Below, one piece after another: positions 24,029 to 31,151 of a stretch of DNA of 40,347 nucleotides. Position 1 is the stretch's first letter, and each line of letters opens with the position of its first letter. Origin of the DNA: a virus; the IMG/VR virus record IMGVR_UViG_3300036390_000010, positions 1-40,347 of that record. One strand, given 5' to 3'. A model generated the notes under the pieces. That model saw only the letters and a program-made list of their open reading frames with translations, searched no databases and had not been told where the DNA came from. The translations under genes were made by a program, and so were the position numbers.

Positions 24029-25641
24029 TGCCGTCTCCCGAAGTCTGTGTCGTCATCGTCGTCAGCCGCGCCCGTCATGGTCTTCAGCTCGCCGATGGAG
24101 AAATATTCGTACTGGAACCACTGTTGGCGGCTGGCCCAATGGGCGAGCGCCAGCGCTATGGCAAAGTCGCCGTGGCGCTTCTTCGAGCCTTCGCCGGTTC
24201 TAAGGTCAGGCACCTTCGGCACGCCGTTGACGACGCGGACCAGGCGCACGTCGGCCAGGTGTTCGTCATCCTTGGTGAGCGCGATCGCGTCGTCTTCGAA
24301 GGCCGTCTTCAGCGGCGGCATGTTGAAGCGGTACCAGTCAGTCGAGAACTTGACGGCCGCGATCAGGCCGCCGTCATTATCCTCGGTCCGGAAGCCGAAG
24401 ATGCGGCCCATATCTTCGGCCACGGTCCAGCCCATGCCGGTGGCGTCGAAGGCAGCGCCAACCAGTCGCGGCGCGCCTTCCAGGATCATGCGGATGAGCA
24501 GCTTCTGCTCGTCGCCCGGCACGTTGCGCATTTCCAGCGTCAGTGCTTCCTCGCGCTTCAGCATCCGGTCGATCGAGAGGAGTGTGGCGACCGACAAGTC
24601 GGCGACGCGGGCAAAGTCAAAGCCGAGCGCGTGGCGCCGCTCGCGATCGAGGTTGGCCAGTGCTTCCTTAAGCTGTCGGATGGTGTCGACCAGAAGCATG
24701 CCGCGCTCGAGGCGGGACAGGTGCAGGTAGTTTGTCGGCAGCTCGAGTCGAATGACCGGGTTCGTCACAGTCATCCGGGCTTCGATCAGCGGCGCCGGCA
24801 ACCAGGCGCCGGTACCGGCCGTCGGGATGCAGAAGAGTTCCTCCGAGGCACCATCGCCATAGAAGTCGATGATCTCCTGGCGCCACTTCGCTTCGCCCTC
24901 CGGCGTCCACTCGATCCCGTTCACCAGGCAGATGCGCTCGTAGAGGCCTTCCGTCAGCGCCTGGTCGAAATCAATCCTGAGATGCTTGTAGGGTTTGCGG
25001 CCGGCGAGGATATCCTGGATCTGCTTGTTGAACTCGTTCTCGGTCCCGTTATGGGTCGAGCAGACAACGACCTGGCCGCCCCACATCAGGAAGGCGAGCG
25101 CCGCCTTCAGAAGCTCCGGCAGACTGTCGACGAAGGCCGCTTCGTCGATCATGACCACGCCCTGCTTGCCGCGTAGGGTGCGCGGTGCAGATGAGAGTGC
25201 CAGGATCTCGAAGCCCGAGGCAAAGCGGATGCGGAACGCCTGGATGGAGCGATCGCCGGTCTTGTCGCTGTCATCGAACAGGAACTCGTCCACGGCGAGC
25301 GCCGCGTTCGAGAAGGCCCTCGCCCACATCGCGCAGGCGTCGATGAACTCGCGCGTCATCTCCTGGGAGTAGGAGATGTACATCACATCCATGCCTCCGG
25401 CCGACTTCGCTCGGCCAGCGCGGAGCGCGGCATAGGATGCAAAACCGAAGGTCAGGCCGATGCGTCGGCTCTTCTCGATGAAGAGCACCCGGCAGGCGCT
25501 GTCTTCGAGCAAGGACAGCGTGCGCGCCTGATACGAGATAAGCGCCTTCGGCAGGCCGACCTGATCGACGAGGCCCGGCAGAACCTCTGTGGCGGTCCGC
25601 CGGGCCTCCGCCCACTGTGCCTCGGTAATCGGCGCGGTCAT
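24022..25641 (-). CDS. Terminase large subunit, Mu gp28-like
   Basis: A 539-residue packaging motor. The ATPase half has a variant Walker A (KSRRIGLT, residues 57-64) and Walker B GVVMIDEAAF (161-170, D166 E167), then CSTHNGT as coupling motif. The nuclease half starts near GFDFARVADLS with an acidic RNase-H-like site. Start chosen at the ATGA overlap with the upstream small gene. Mu-type terminases cut host-flanked concatemer-free DNA by the headful mechanism. Confidence 0.94.
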   Translation of the reverse strand: MTAPITEAQWAEARRTATEVLPGLVDQVGLPKALISYQARTLSLLEDSACRVLFIEKSRRIGLTFGFASYAALRAGRAKSAGGMDVMYISYSQEMTREFIDACAMWARAFSNAALAVDEFLFDDSDKTGDRSIQAFRIRFASGFEILALSSAPRTLRGKQGVVMIDEAAFVDSLPELLKAALAFLMWGGQVVVCSTHNGTENEFNKQIQDILAGRKPYKHLRIDFDQALTEGLYERICLVNGIEWTPEGEAKWRQEIIDFYGDGASEELFCIPTAGTGAWLPAPLIEARMTVTNPVIRLELPTNYLHLSRLERGMLLVDTIRQLKEALANLDRERRHALGFDFARVADLSVATLLSIDRMLKREEALTLEMRNVPGDEQKLLIRMILEGAPRLVGAAFDATGMGWTVAEDMGRIFGFRTEDNDGGLIAAVKFSTDWYRFNMPPLKTAFEDDAIALTKDDEHLADVRLVRVVNGVPKVPDLRTGEGSKKRHGDFAIALALAHWASRQQWFQYEYFSIGELKTMTGAADDDDDTDFGRRHW

Positions 25642-25853
25642 ATCAATGGCTCTCCAGTGCAATTACACCACAGACGGCGAGCGCGCGCGAATGCAGCCGT
25701 GAAGGACTTCACATTGACCGTCTGGGGCTCGGCGTAAAACCCGCTCGTTGCCTGATCGAAGGCGTCCGCCTTTTCTCGCAGCTCTGCAGCCCGTTCGTGG
25801 CCGGCGTCGGCAAGCGCATGCATCCGACCAGATAGTGCGGTCCTCTCGGTCAT
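25638..25853 (-). CDS. Small hypothetical protein between terminase subunits
   Basis: A 71-residue protein with an N-terminal helix (MHALADAGHERAAELREKADAFDQA) and a Cys-containing C-terminus (LWCNCTGEPLI). Both ends overlap neighbours by 4 bases, so it is translated in line with the two terminase genes. Mu has no gene here. Function not recognised. Confidence 0.75.
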   Translation of the reverse strand: MTERTALSGRMHALADAGHERAAELREKADAFDQATSGFYAEPQTVNVKSFTAAFARARRLWCNCTGEPLI

Positions 25854-26428
25854 GGTGTTTTCACCCCGAGGATCTGGCTGAGGATCTCCTGAGTGGTCTC
25901 GGTCGTCAGGCCCTTGGCCTTGGCCACCTTCTCCACCGCTTCCTCGGCCTGCGCCTTGAACTCGGCCTCGATCTTCTTGCGCCGATCGCTGGACACCGTC
26001 TGCGCCTGGGTCGCTGATCTGAGCGCCTGGGCAAGGGCCATGGCGCCCTTCGGATCAATGCCCTTCGGGTTGGTCATCATTTCGAAGACGAGGCTCTTGA
26101 TGGCCTCGGCCGCGATCAGAGTGAGGTTGTCAGATGCCTGCGGGTCGAACTTACCGGCGATCGCGGTGGCGATCTCGCGCGTCTCATCCAGGCGGCGGGT
26201 CATGTTCGCGAGCTTGATCGAATAGCGGTTGAAGGCCGAGAAGCTCGGGACCTTGATATCCAGTTCGCCGCGATACTCCTTGTCCAGAGCCTGCAGCCTG
26301 GCGACGAACTCCGAGTAGATCTCGGTCTGTGTTGCGTCTCGATCCTGGAGGGCATCGCACGCCCAGGCGACGATCGGCCCGCACTCCTCCGGCAACAGCT
26401 CGATGTGGTTCAGCCGCCCGCGACCCAT
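25850..26428 (-). CDS. Terminase small subunit, Mu gp27-like (DUF3486)
   Basis: A 192-residue DUF3486 protein: an N-terminal helix-turn-helix-like region (LNHIELLPEECGPIVAWACDALQ... TQTEIYSEF), a FSAFNRYSIKLA segment and a long acidic/basic helical C-terminus. It recognises the phage DNA end and passes it to the large subunit. GGGAG lies 8 bases before ATG. Confidence 0.9.
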   Translation of the reverse strand: MGRGRLNHIELLPEECGPIVAWACDALQDRDATQTEIYSEFVARLQALDKEYRGELDIKVPSFSAFNRYSIKLANMTRRLDETREIATAIAGKFDPQASDNLTLIAAEAIKSLVFEMMTNPKGIDPKGAMALAQALRSATQAQTVSSDRRKKIEAEFKAQAEEAVEKVAKAKGLTTETTQEILSQILGVKTP

Positions 26429-26431
26429 TTC

Positions 26432-26746
26432 TCACGCTCCCGGCCGCGAGGGACGCTTGACGCCCTCGATGACGTAGTGGCGATCGATGTGCCGGCGGCC
26501 GAGTTCTGTCAGCGTGGCGATCTTCACCGTGCCGGCGTTGACCACCGTGACCGCTGCCATCGTCTCTAGGTAGTCGATCTGCTGGTGGATCCAGGCACGC
26601 GGCTGGTGGATCGCGAAGGTTGCCAGCACGGGCTCCAGCATCGACGAGTTCAGGCTCTCGTTCACCTGCTGGCCGAGAGCCTTGAGAATGATCAGCCGGG
26701 CTTCCTCCCGCAGGATCTGTGCGAAGTCGGTGGCGAGGTCGCTCAT
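26432..26746 (-). CDS. Mu gp26-like protein
   Basis: A 104-residue protein with the usual gp26 layout: N-terminal helix (FAQILREEARLIILKAL), a winged-helix-like core with IHQQIDYLETMAAV, and LTELGRRHIDRHYVIEGVKRPS near the end. Such proteins sit before the small terminase in Mu-like phages and are often annotated as ArsR-like; the role is unknown. It overlaps the DUF2730 stop. Confidence 0.82.
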   Translation of the reverse strand: MSDLATDFAQILREEARLIILKALGQQVNESLNSSMLEPVLATFAIHQPRAWIHQQIDYLETMAAVTVVNAGTVKIATLTELGRRHIDRHYVIEGVKRPSRPGA

Positions 26747-27078
26747 TTGCGTGCTTGCTCCATCAAGGTCTCTTGCAGCCGTTCTCCGATCGCCTCGATC
26801 GGCTTCAGCCGCTCTGCCATTACGTTCAGCTTGCCGTTGATCTCGCTCATCGCGAGTTCCATTCTGTGCGTCGTCTCGCGGTCCGGCAGGTGTTTGATCT
26901 CGCCCTCGATGGACTGGATGCGCCGGTCATGCTCGATGAGCTTTTTTCTGGCCTCAGTCAGATCTTCCCCGAGCTTCTTTTCGCCGCTGGAAAGAATGTT
27001 CTTCAGGAGGGTCAGGAGAGTGATGATTGAGATCAGACCACTGACCCACGGAAGCACTGAGGCAAAATCAATGATCAT
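26743..27078 (-). CDS. DUF2730 membrane-anchored protein, Mu gp25-like
   Basis: A 111-residue protein with one N-terminal membrane segment (residues 3-25) and a long coiled coil (EARKKLIEHDRRIQSIEGEIKHL). Typical of DUF2730/gp25 proteins at this place in Mu-like genomes. Function unknown; possibly envelope-linked. Start set by the ATGA overlap with the DksA-like gene. Confidence 0.85.
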   Translation of the reverse strand: MIIDFASVLPWVSGLISIITLLTLLKNILSSGEKKLGEDLTEARKKLIEHDRRIQSIEGEIKHLPDRETTHRMELAMSEINGKLNVMAERLKPIEAIGERLQETLMEQARK

Positions 27079-27293
27079 CTGAGATATGCTTCCTTCTCGG
27101 TCATCTCCTGGCATTCCAGGCAGCGGGTGGCAGACGGGTAGACGCGGCGACGGGCGATCGAAATTGTGCAGCCGCAATCGACGCATTCTTCGGTACCCAT
27201 CTGTTTCAACGCATGGCGGGCCGCTGTCAGCTTCGCCTGACGCTCCTGCTCGACGCGCTCTTCACCGATCTCGCGGTCGAAATCACTGTACAT
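27075..27293 (-). CDS. TraR/DksA-family C4 zinc-finger protein
   Basis: A 72-residue protein with C37-x2-C40 and C58-x2-C61, the DksA-type zinc finger, preceded by one helix. Like TraR, it is about half the size of DksA and could bind the RNA polymerase secondary channel and shift host transcription without ppGpp. The ATG at 27293 has GGAGG five bases upstream and overlaps the Rz1-like gene by 11 bases. Confidence 0.88.
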   Translation of the reverse strand: MYSDFDREIGEERVEQERQAKLTAARHALKQMGTEECVDCGCTISIARRRVYPSATRCLECQEMTEKEAYLR

Positions 27294-27552
27294 TCGAGCC
27301 TCCGACGGCTGCCGCTCGGCGGGCTTCACAGATCCTGAGCGCGGTCCGATCAGCGCCCCAGTAATCGGATGCCTCCTTCTCGCTGAGATCCCGATCGGGA
27401 AGCGGGACCGGAAGCGGGCACGGAACCTTGGCTTCAGCCGGCGTCTCGCGCTCGACGAATTCAGGGATCACGATGGTCTCCCTATCGCTTGTTGAGCAGG
27501 CGGACACGATCGCGGCCGATGCCACGATCACCACCATCTGGCAAAGCCGCAT
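27283..27552 (-). CDS. Outer-membrane spanin lipoprotein, Rz1-like
   Basis: An 89-residue lipoprotein: a hydrophobic signal (residues 5-18), lipobox V-S-A-C with C19 as lipidated residue, and Pro-rich stretches (PCPLPVPLPDRD). Its start lies inside the Rz-like gene in another frame, overlapping 71 bases, which is the classical Rz/Rz1 arrangement. With Rz it bridges inner and outer membranes and disrupts the outer membrane at lysis. Confidence 0.85.
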   Translation of the reverse strand: MRLCQMVVIVASAAIVSACSTSDRETIVIPEFVERETPAEAKVPCPLPVPLPDRDLSEKEASDYWGADRTALRICEARRAAAVGGSNVQ

Positions 27553-27835
27553 TTTCTTTCTCCAGTTCGCTGGCCCTCGCCTCAGCCGCCGCGACCTGAT
27601 CGCGGGCCGCATTCTGCGCTGCCATGGTTTGTCGCAGGTTCTCGGCGATCTGCTTCTGGGCATCCGCCCTCATCTGTTCGATCTCGCCGCGCCAGTAATA
27701 GTCGCGCTCGGCGCGGGCTGACTTTGCGGCTTCGGAGACCATGGCCTCGATCTTGCTGACTGCAACCGAGATCCCGCCCACGACGATCATCACGGTAAGC
27801 AGCACGCCGGCAGCTGCCAGATAGATCCGGTTCAT
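27482..27835 (-). CDS. Inner-membrane spanin, Rz-like
   Basis: A 117-residue protein with an N-terminal membrane segment (residues 4-25) and a periplasmic coiled coil (AERDYYWRGEIEQMRADAQ to ASELEKENAAL). Partner of the overlapping lipoprotein. It starts at an ATGA overlap with the upstream holin-like gene. Confidence 0.85.
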   Translation of the reverse strand: MNRIYLAAAGVLLTVMIVVGGISVAVSKIEAMVSEAAKSARAERDYYWRGEIEQMRADAQKQIAENLRQTMAAQNAARDQVAAAEARASELEKENAALPDGGDRGIGRDRVRLLNKR

Positions 27836-28092
27836 GACCCACCCTCCGGACTGGAGGGCTGCGGCGCGATCGACGCGGCCGTCTTCATGTCGACGGACCC
27901 GAAGCCCCGGTGAATGCCGAGGATGGCGGCAATCAGCATCACCATGGAGGGCACGGCCGTGGCCCCGAAAGAAACTGCCTGCTCGGATCCACGGATGGCG
28001 CCGATCGCGAGCACCAGGATGACGACCCATGCGAGCGCAAACGAGATCCAGAGATAGAGCCGGGAAGTCGAATAGGACGGCTTAACCAGCAT
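27832..28092 (-). CDS. Holin-like small membrane protein
   Basis: An 86-residue protein with two hydrophobic segments (about residues 12-33 and 44-58, the latter within TAVPSMVMLIAAILGIHRGFG) and a polar C-terminus. GGAGG lies five bases before ATG. Located between endolysin and spanins, so a holin is the best guess; there is no family match that I can name. Confidence 0.75.
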   Translation of the reverse strand: MLVKPSYSTSRLYLWISFALAWVVILVLAIGAIRGSEQAVSFGATAVPSMVMLIAAILGIHRGFGSVDMKTAASIAPQPSSPEGGS

Positions 28093-28264
28093 GGCAGCCT
28101 CCATCGGCGAGCAGCGCCATTGACGCACCGCAGCTCAAGCCGGCAACACCTTGCGCATAGAAGAGCAGCTCTGGCGCCGATGGCTTAAACGCCTCCGCCA
28201 GAAGGAAGGCGAGCGTGGCAAAGCCGGAAATGATGAGAAGGCAGATGATCGAGAAACGGAGCAT
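28082..28264 (-). CDS. Small two-segment membrane protein, second holin candidate
   Basis: A 60-residue protein with a strongly hydrophobic N-terminus (LRFSIICLLIISGFATLAFLL) and a weaker second segment near residues 36-53. The ATG overlaps the endolysin stop (TGATG). It may be the holin, or an antiholin or pinholin partner of the next gene. Confidence 0.7.
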   Translation of the reverse strand: MLRFSIICLLIISGFATLAFLLAEAFKPSAPELLFYAQGVAGLSCGASMALLADGGCHAG

Positions 28265-28962
28265 CAAGCGACCGCCTTGAACGGAGGCCGGCCAGCGAGC
28301 GCCAGCTCCATCTCCATCATGGTCTGCGGGCCGACCTTGCCATCGACGACGATGCCACGCGAGCGCTGGAAGGCGAGTGTTTCCATCTCGACCGCATGGT
28401 CAAATAGCGTGCCGCTCTGGAGCGCGCCGCGACCCCCAGAGATGGCGCGCCAGGTCATCAGCTTTTCGCGCCAGGCGACCACGTCTGAGCCTTCGTCGCC
28501 GCGCTTCAAAACCTTGTCGATGATCGGCTTGAAGCCCTTCGATCGGCCTTCGAAGAGATAGTCGTACTCTTTCGAAGCATCGAAGCTCGGGCAGGCCTTG
28601 GCCGCATATTCATTGTGGCCGGAAAGCTTCTTGATGTTGAAGCGGTCGCGGAGTTCCGTCAGCTCGACCAGGAGCGCGCTGCGCTGGACTGCATTGCGGG
28701 TGTCTTTCGGCGTGCGGCCATCCTTTGCGACACCGCCACCGTAGACGACACCGAGCGTCCCGCTGTTGTGTCCTTCGCAGTGAGCGCCAATCGCCTCGAT
28801 CGGCCGACCCGCCCAGCGCTCGCCATTCAGGCCAATGACGCGATGATAGCCGATGCCCGACCAGCCGCGCGCGCGGTGCCAGGCGTCGATCTCGGCGACG
28901 GTGACCGGGCGCCCTTCGGGCGTGGCGGTGCAATGCAGAATGATTTCGGTGATGGGACGCAT
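28264..28962 (-). CDS. Endolysin: N-acetylmuramoyl-L-alanine amidase with peptidoglycan-binding domain
   Basis: A 232-residue amidase_2/PGRP enzyme. Zinc ligands by alignment to T7 lysozyme are H10, H116 and C124, with Y39 and K122 in the matching active-site places (T7: H17, H122, C130). The C-terminal 80 residues form a peptidoglycan-binding domain ending FQRSRGIVVDGKVGPQTMM. There is no signal peptide, so release needs a holin. GGAG lies six bases before the ATG. First gene of the late region, 75 bases after a late-operon dyad. Confidence 0.92.
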   Translation of the reverse strand: MRPITEIILHCTATPEGRPVTVAEIDAWHRARGWSGIGYHRVIGLNGERWAGRPIEAIGAHCEGHNSGTLGVVYGGGVAKDGRTPKDTRNAVQRSALLVELTELRDRFNIKKLSGHNEYAAKACPSFDASKEYDYLFEGRSKGFKPIIDKVLKRGDEGSDVVAWREKLMTWRAISGGRGALQSGTLFDHAVEMETLAFQRSRGIVVDGKVGPQTMMEMELALAGRPPFKAVA

Positions 28963-29001
28963 GAGTGGCTCCAAGGACGCGGCTTCGAACCGGTTGGAGC
29001 G

Positions 29002-29046
29002 ACTATGCAATCAGTGGGGGATTTGAGGGGCTGACAGCTGTCAGCC
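29002..29046 (-). promoter_or_regulatory. Copy 1 of the late-operon dyad with candidate -10 (lysis promoter)
   Basis: The perfect 18-bp palindrome GGCTGACAGCTGTCAGCC spans 29029-29046. On the minus strand, TG-C-ATAGT follows, with a -10-like CATAGT (29007-29002) about 31 bases past the palindrome centre. That would put the centre near -43 from the start site, where Mor- and C-type activators bind in Mu. No -35 is visible, as expected of an activated promoter. There is no T run, so this copy is not a terminator. Confidence 0.68.
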
Positions 29047-29049
29047 GGA

Positions 29050-29445
29050 TCAGAAGAGACTGCCCTGACCGTCGTCTTCTTTAGCTTTCATGCGCCAAAT
29101 CGTGCGCTCATGCAAGCCTGCGATACGAGCCGCCTCGCGGGCACTCTTGCCCTCGTCGAGTGCTTCCTGGGCGCGTCGGCGGGCAGCGGTCAGGATCGCG
29201 GCCGGCCCGCGCGGAATGATCTCATTCTGCACGCCGCGCAGCTTTCCGTCTGGATCAAGTGTCGCCAAGCCCTGGCAGATCTTGTCGGCAGTCTCGAAAC
29301 CGAGCAGCTCCGTCAGCCAGTGGCCTTGGACTGCCCGAGGCGGGATGGAAACGCGCGTGCCGCCGTGGCTTCGTGCCACTTCATAGGCAGCATCGATCCC
29401 GGCGATATCGGCGATGTCCGCGAGGATGCCCGGAAGAGTGCTCAT
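29050..29445 (-). CDS. Mor/C-family late or middle transcription activator
   Basis: A 131-residue protein. Residues 28-37 (GGTRVSIPPR) correspond to the conserved GGG-x-VYIPRG segment of Mu Mor, and residues 98-122 form the C-terminal helix-turn-helix (SAREAARIAGLHERTIWRM). Length agrees with Mor (129). Such proteins bind as dimers to a dyad just upstream of -35 and recruit RNA polymerase. It is the last gene before the lysis module and the dyad at 29029-29046 begins at its stop codon, so it is the best candidate activator of all three dyad-marked operons. Confidence 0.82.
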   Translation of the reverse strand: MSTLPGILADIADIAGIDAAYEVARSHGGTRVSIPPRAVQGHWLTELLGFETADKICQGLATLDPDGKLRGVQNEIIPRGPAAILTAARRRAQEALDEGKSAREAARIAGLHERTIWRMKAKEDDGQGSLF

Positions 29446-29636
29446 CTCTTCCCCACAATCCCGAGCCGAACCTCGATCTCGATCTGACGGGCGGTGAGCG
29501 CACGCAGCTGCTCTTCCCGGTGAATGCGGGTGCGAACATCCACACCGCCGCGTGCCAGCTTGCGCTGCAGCTCAAGGCGCTCCCGCCGGATCTTGTCCAG
29601 CTCCATTGCGTCGAAGAGCGGCAGCGCTTGTGCCAT
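29442..29636 (-). CDS. Small helical protein of unknown function
   Basis: A 64-residue Arg/Leu-rich protein, almost fully helical with heptad repeats (LDKIRRERLELQRKLARGG). TGATG overlap with the ASCH-like gene and ATGA overlap with the activator gene place it in one translational unit with both. No family recognised. Confidence 0.72.
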   Translation of the reverse strand: MAQALPLFDAMELDKIRRERLELQRKLARGGVDVRTRIHREEQLRALTARQIEIEVRLGIVGKR

Positions 29637-30073
29637 CAGGGCCGAGCCTCCCAGCGGATGATGACGCCCTGGAAGAGCGAGCCGGGGTTTTCGGCTGCCC
29701 AGAAGCGGCCCATGGTTTCGCGGGCCGACGCGCCAATCAGCTTAGCCGGCGCAATCCCCTGAAGCCGAGCAGGGTCGAAACCGTCGGATACCGCAAAGGC
29801 CTCGATGTCGTCCCGATGCAGCGGCGTACCGTCAACCTCGATATAGGCGATGCCGGCCTCGATCAGATCCGAGGACATGATAACGATCGGCAGGACGGCA
29901 ATACAGATCGGGTCCGGGATGATCTTTCGGCAATGGCAGGTGCGCATCCCCGTGAAGAGCTGCACCGGCTCGCCGACATGGGCATGGCGACGGCGGTGCC
30001 CCCGGATGGTGTGGCCTTTGCTGCCGTCCTCGATCTGAGGTGCGAAGTACTTTTTGAAGCCGTAGGCGACCAT
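29636..30073 (-). CDS. ASCH/PUA-like domain protein
   Basis: A 145-residue protein. The N-terminal YGFKKYFAPQIEDGSKGHTIR followed by HVGEPVQLFTGMRT resembles ASCH domains, which have a conserved I-x2-G-x-K-x-x-TIR pattern and bind RNA or modified nucleosides. ATG at 30073 is chosen because GGTGGAG lies 8 bases upstream; a longer TTG start at 30118 has none. Related small proteins are frequent in early regions of phages of alphaproteobacteria. Function unknown. Confidence 0.75.
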   Translation of the reverse strand: MVAYGFKKYFAPQIEDGSKGHTIRGHRRRHAHVGEPVQLFTGMRTCHCRKIIPDPICIAVLPIVIMSSDLIEAGIAYIEVDGTPLHRDDIEAFAVSDGFDPARLQGIAPAKLIGASARETMGRFWAAENPGSLFQGVIIRWEARP

Positions 30074-30432
30074 CAGATCAACTCCACCGGCTGTGACATC
30101 AGGCACGCGAAAATACAAGTTGCCGTCAAATCGATTGAGAGTAGCGTTCCCGAAGAAACAGCTGGAGAGACTGAATGGAACACGTTGTTGAACATCCCAT
30201 CGACCTGACGTTCGAGGAACTTCTCGAAGCGGCGATGGATCGCCTGGATCCAGACAGTGATGCGTTCGGCATAGCCCGAATGGTACTTGCAGATCCTGAT
30301 CAGCTCGACACGCTTACTCCAAATCGGCGCTATCACTGGGATGCATTTGTTAATCCCGCGATCGAGCGCGTCATTGAGGCAAGGAATGTGCTCTGGAGAC
30401 AGCATCTTTGGGATCGCGCAGGTTAACTTCAT
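30073..30432 (-). CDS. Alternative minus-strand frame opposite the plus-strand moron
   Basis: A 119-codon open frame that joins its neighbours perfectly: ATGA overlap with the methyltransferase stop and TGATG overlap with the ASCH-like start. Against it, the product is unusually Cys- and Ile-rich and its first codon positions are poor in G+C, which is atypical. It runs in exact codon register with the plus-strand gene at 30175-30426, so one of the two is probably a mirror artefact. I rate it less likely than the plus frame. Confidence 0.35.
   Translation of the reverse strand: MKLTCAIPKMLSPEHIPCLNDALDRGINKCIPVIAPIWSKRVELIRICKYHSGYAERITVWIQAIHRRFEKFLERQVDGMFNNVFHSVSPAVSSGTLLSIDLTATCIFACLMSQPVELI
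30175..30426 (+). CDS. Small acidic protein on the opposite strand (possible moron)
   Basis: An 83-residue protein, acidic and helical (FEELLEAAMDRLDPDSD, LDTLTPNRRYHWDAFVNPA), with a natural amino-acid balance. GGAGA lies 7 bases before ATG. By rough count about half of third codon positions are G/C, well below neighbouring genes, suggesting foreign origin. It converges on the methyltransferase (stops 2 bases apart) and diverges from the ASCH-like gene, so it would interrupt the early operon. The opposing frame at 30073-30432 is the alternative. Function unknown. Confidence 0.55.
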   Translation: MEHVVEHPIDLTFEELLEAAMDRLDPDSDAFGIARMVLADPDQLDTLTPNRRYHWDAFVNPAIERVIEARNVLWRQHLWDRAG

Positions 30433-31151
30433 CTCTGCACCTCCTCTGCCGCTATGCGAGCGGCGTCTTCCTTGCGCTTGGCCAGCCGGCGCTTCGCCTC
30501 ACCGGGCGTCGCGAGCACCATGTCGGACAGCTTGGTGTAGGTTTTCTCCATGCCCGGCCGGAGCCAGATCGGCGGCTGCGGCGGCACGCCGTCCACCCAG
30601 GCCAGCCAGACATAGTCCGTGGCGCTGGAAAGCTCGGGATCCCAGACGCCTTCCATCAACGACACGCGCTCGGCGAAGTAGCCGACATAGGACGGAGGCG
30701 TGTCGCGGTAGACCAGGTGGTAACGCTCCTGGCCGGAGAGCCAGGAGGCGCGAACGAAGAAGGCAACGCCCTTTCGAGCGATCTTCAAAGCCGTGTCGAA
30801 GAAGCTTTGAGCGATATTGAAAGGCGGGTTGACGAAGAGCCAGTCGGGCACGATCCGGCCATCGGCTTCCAGGCTCGCCCGGCTTTCGAAGGTAAAATCG
30901 CGGATGGGCGGGTTGAAGCCCCAATCATGGACGTCGGAATACTCGACCTCGCGAAACACCTCCCGCAACGGCACGACCATATGACCACCACCGCAGCAAG
31001 GATCGAGCGCGGTCATGTCGCTCAATGAACCTCCAGGCAGCCTGCTTAGGACCTCCCAGATAAAGGCGCGCGTCGCCCAGGGCGGCGTCGGAAAATAGTC
31101 CAGGCTGTCAGCCGCCTGATGGCGTTGGTTCATGACGTGGACGGAGGTCAT
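30429..31151 (-). CDS. Putative DNA (adenine) methyltransferase with NPPF motif
   Basis: A 240-residue SAM-dependent methyltransferase. ALDPCCGGGHM (residues 48-58) is the SAM-binding motif I and VNPPF (107-111) the catalytic motif IV of N6-adenine or N4-cytosine enzymes. DYFPTPPWATRAF (18-30) precedes them, as in phage methyltransferases of this type. The C-terminus is charged and helical. The start is fixed by the ATGA overlap with the Cys-rich gene. In the early block it would modify phage DNA before replication; target unknown. Confidence 0.85.
   Translation of the reverse strand: MTSVHVMNQRHQAADSLDYFPTPPWATRAFIWEVLSRLPGGSLSDMTALDPCCGGGHMVVPLREVFREVEYSDVHDWGFNPPIRDFTFESRASLEADGRIVPDWLFVNPPFNIAQSFFDTALKIARKGVAFFVRASWLSGQERYHLVYRDTPPSYVGYFAERVSLMEGVWDPELSSATDYVWLAWVDGVPPQPPIWLRPGMEKTYTKLSDMVLATPGEAKRRLAKRKEDAARIAAEEVQR

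Noticed and set aside
24010-25176. Plus-strand frame of 388 codons opposite the large terminase
   Set aside because: Fully antisense to a clear terminase with Walker motifs; no independent coding evidence.
30074-30174. TTGACG on the minus strand as promoter of the ASCH-to-activator genes
   Set aside because: A good -35, but no -10 at 16-18 bases; kept only as a possibility linked to the plus-strand gene.
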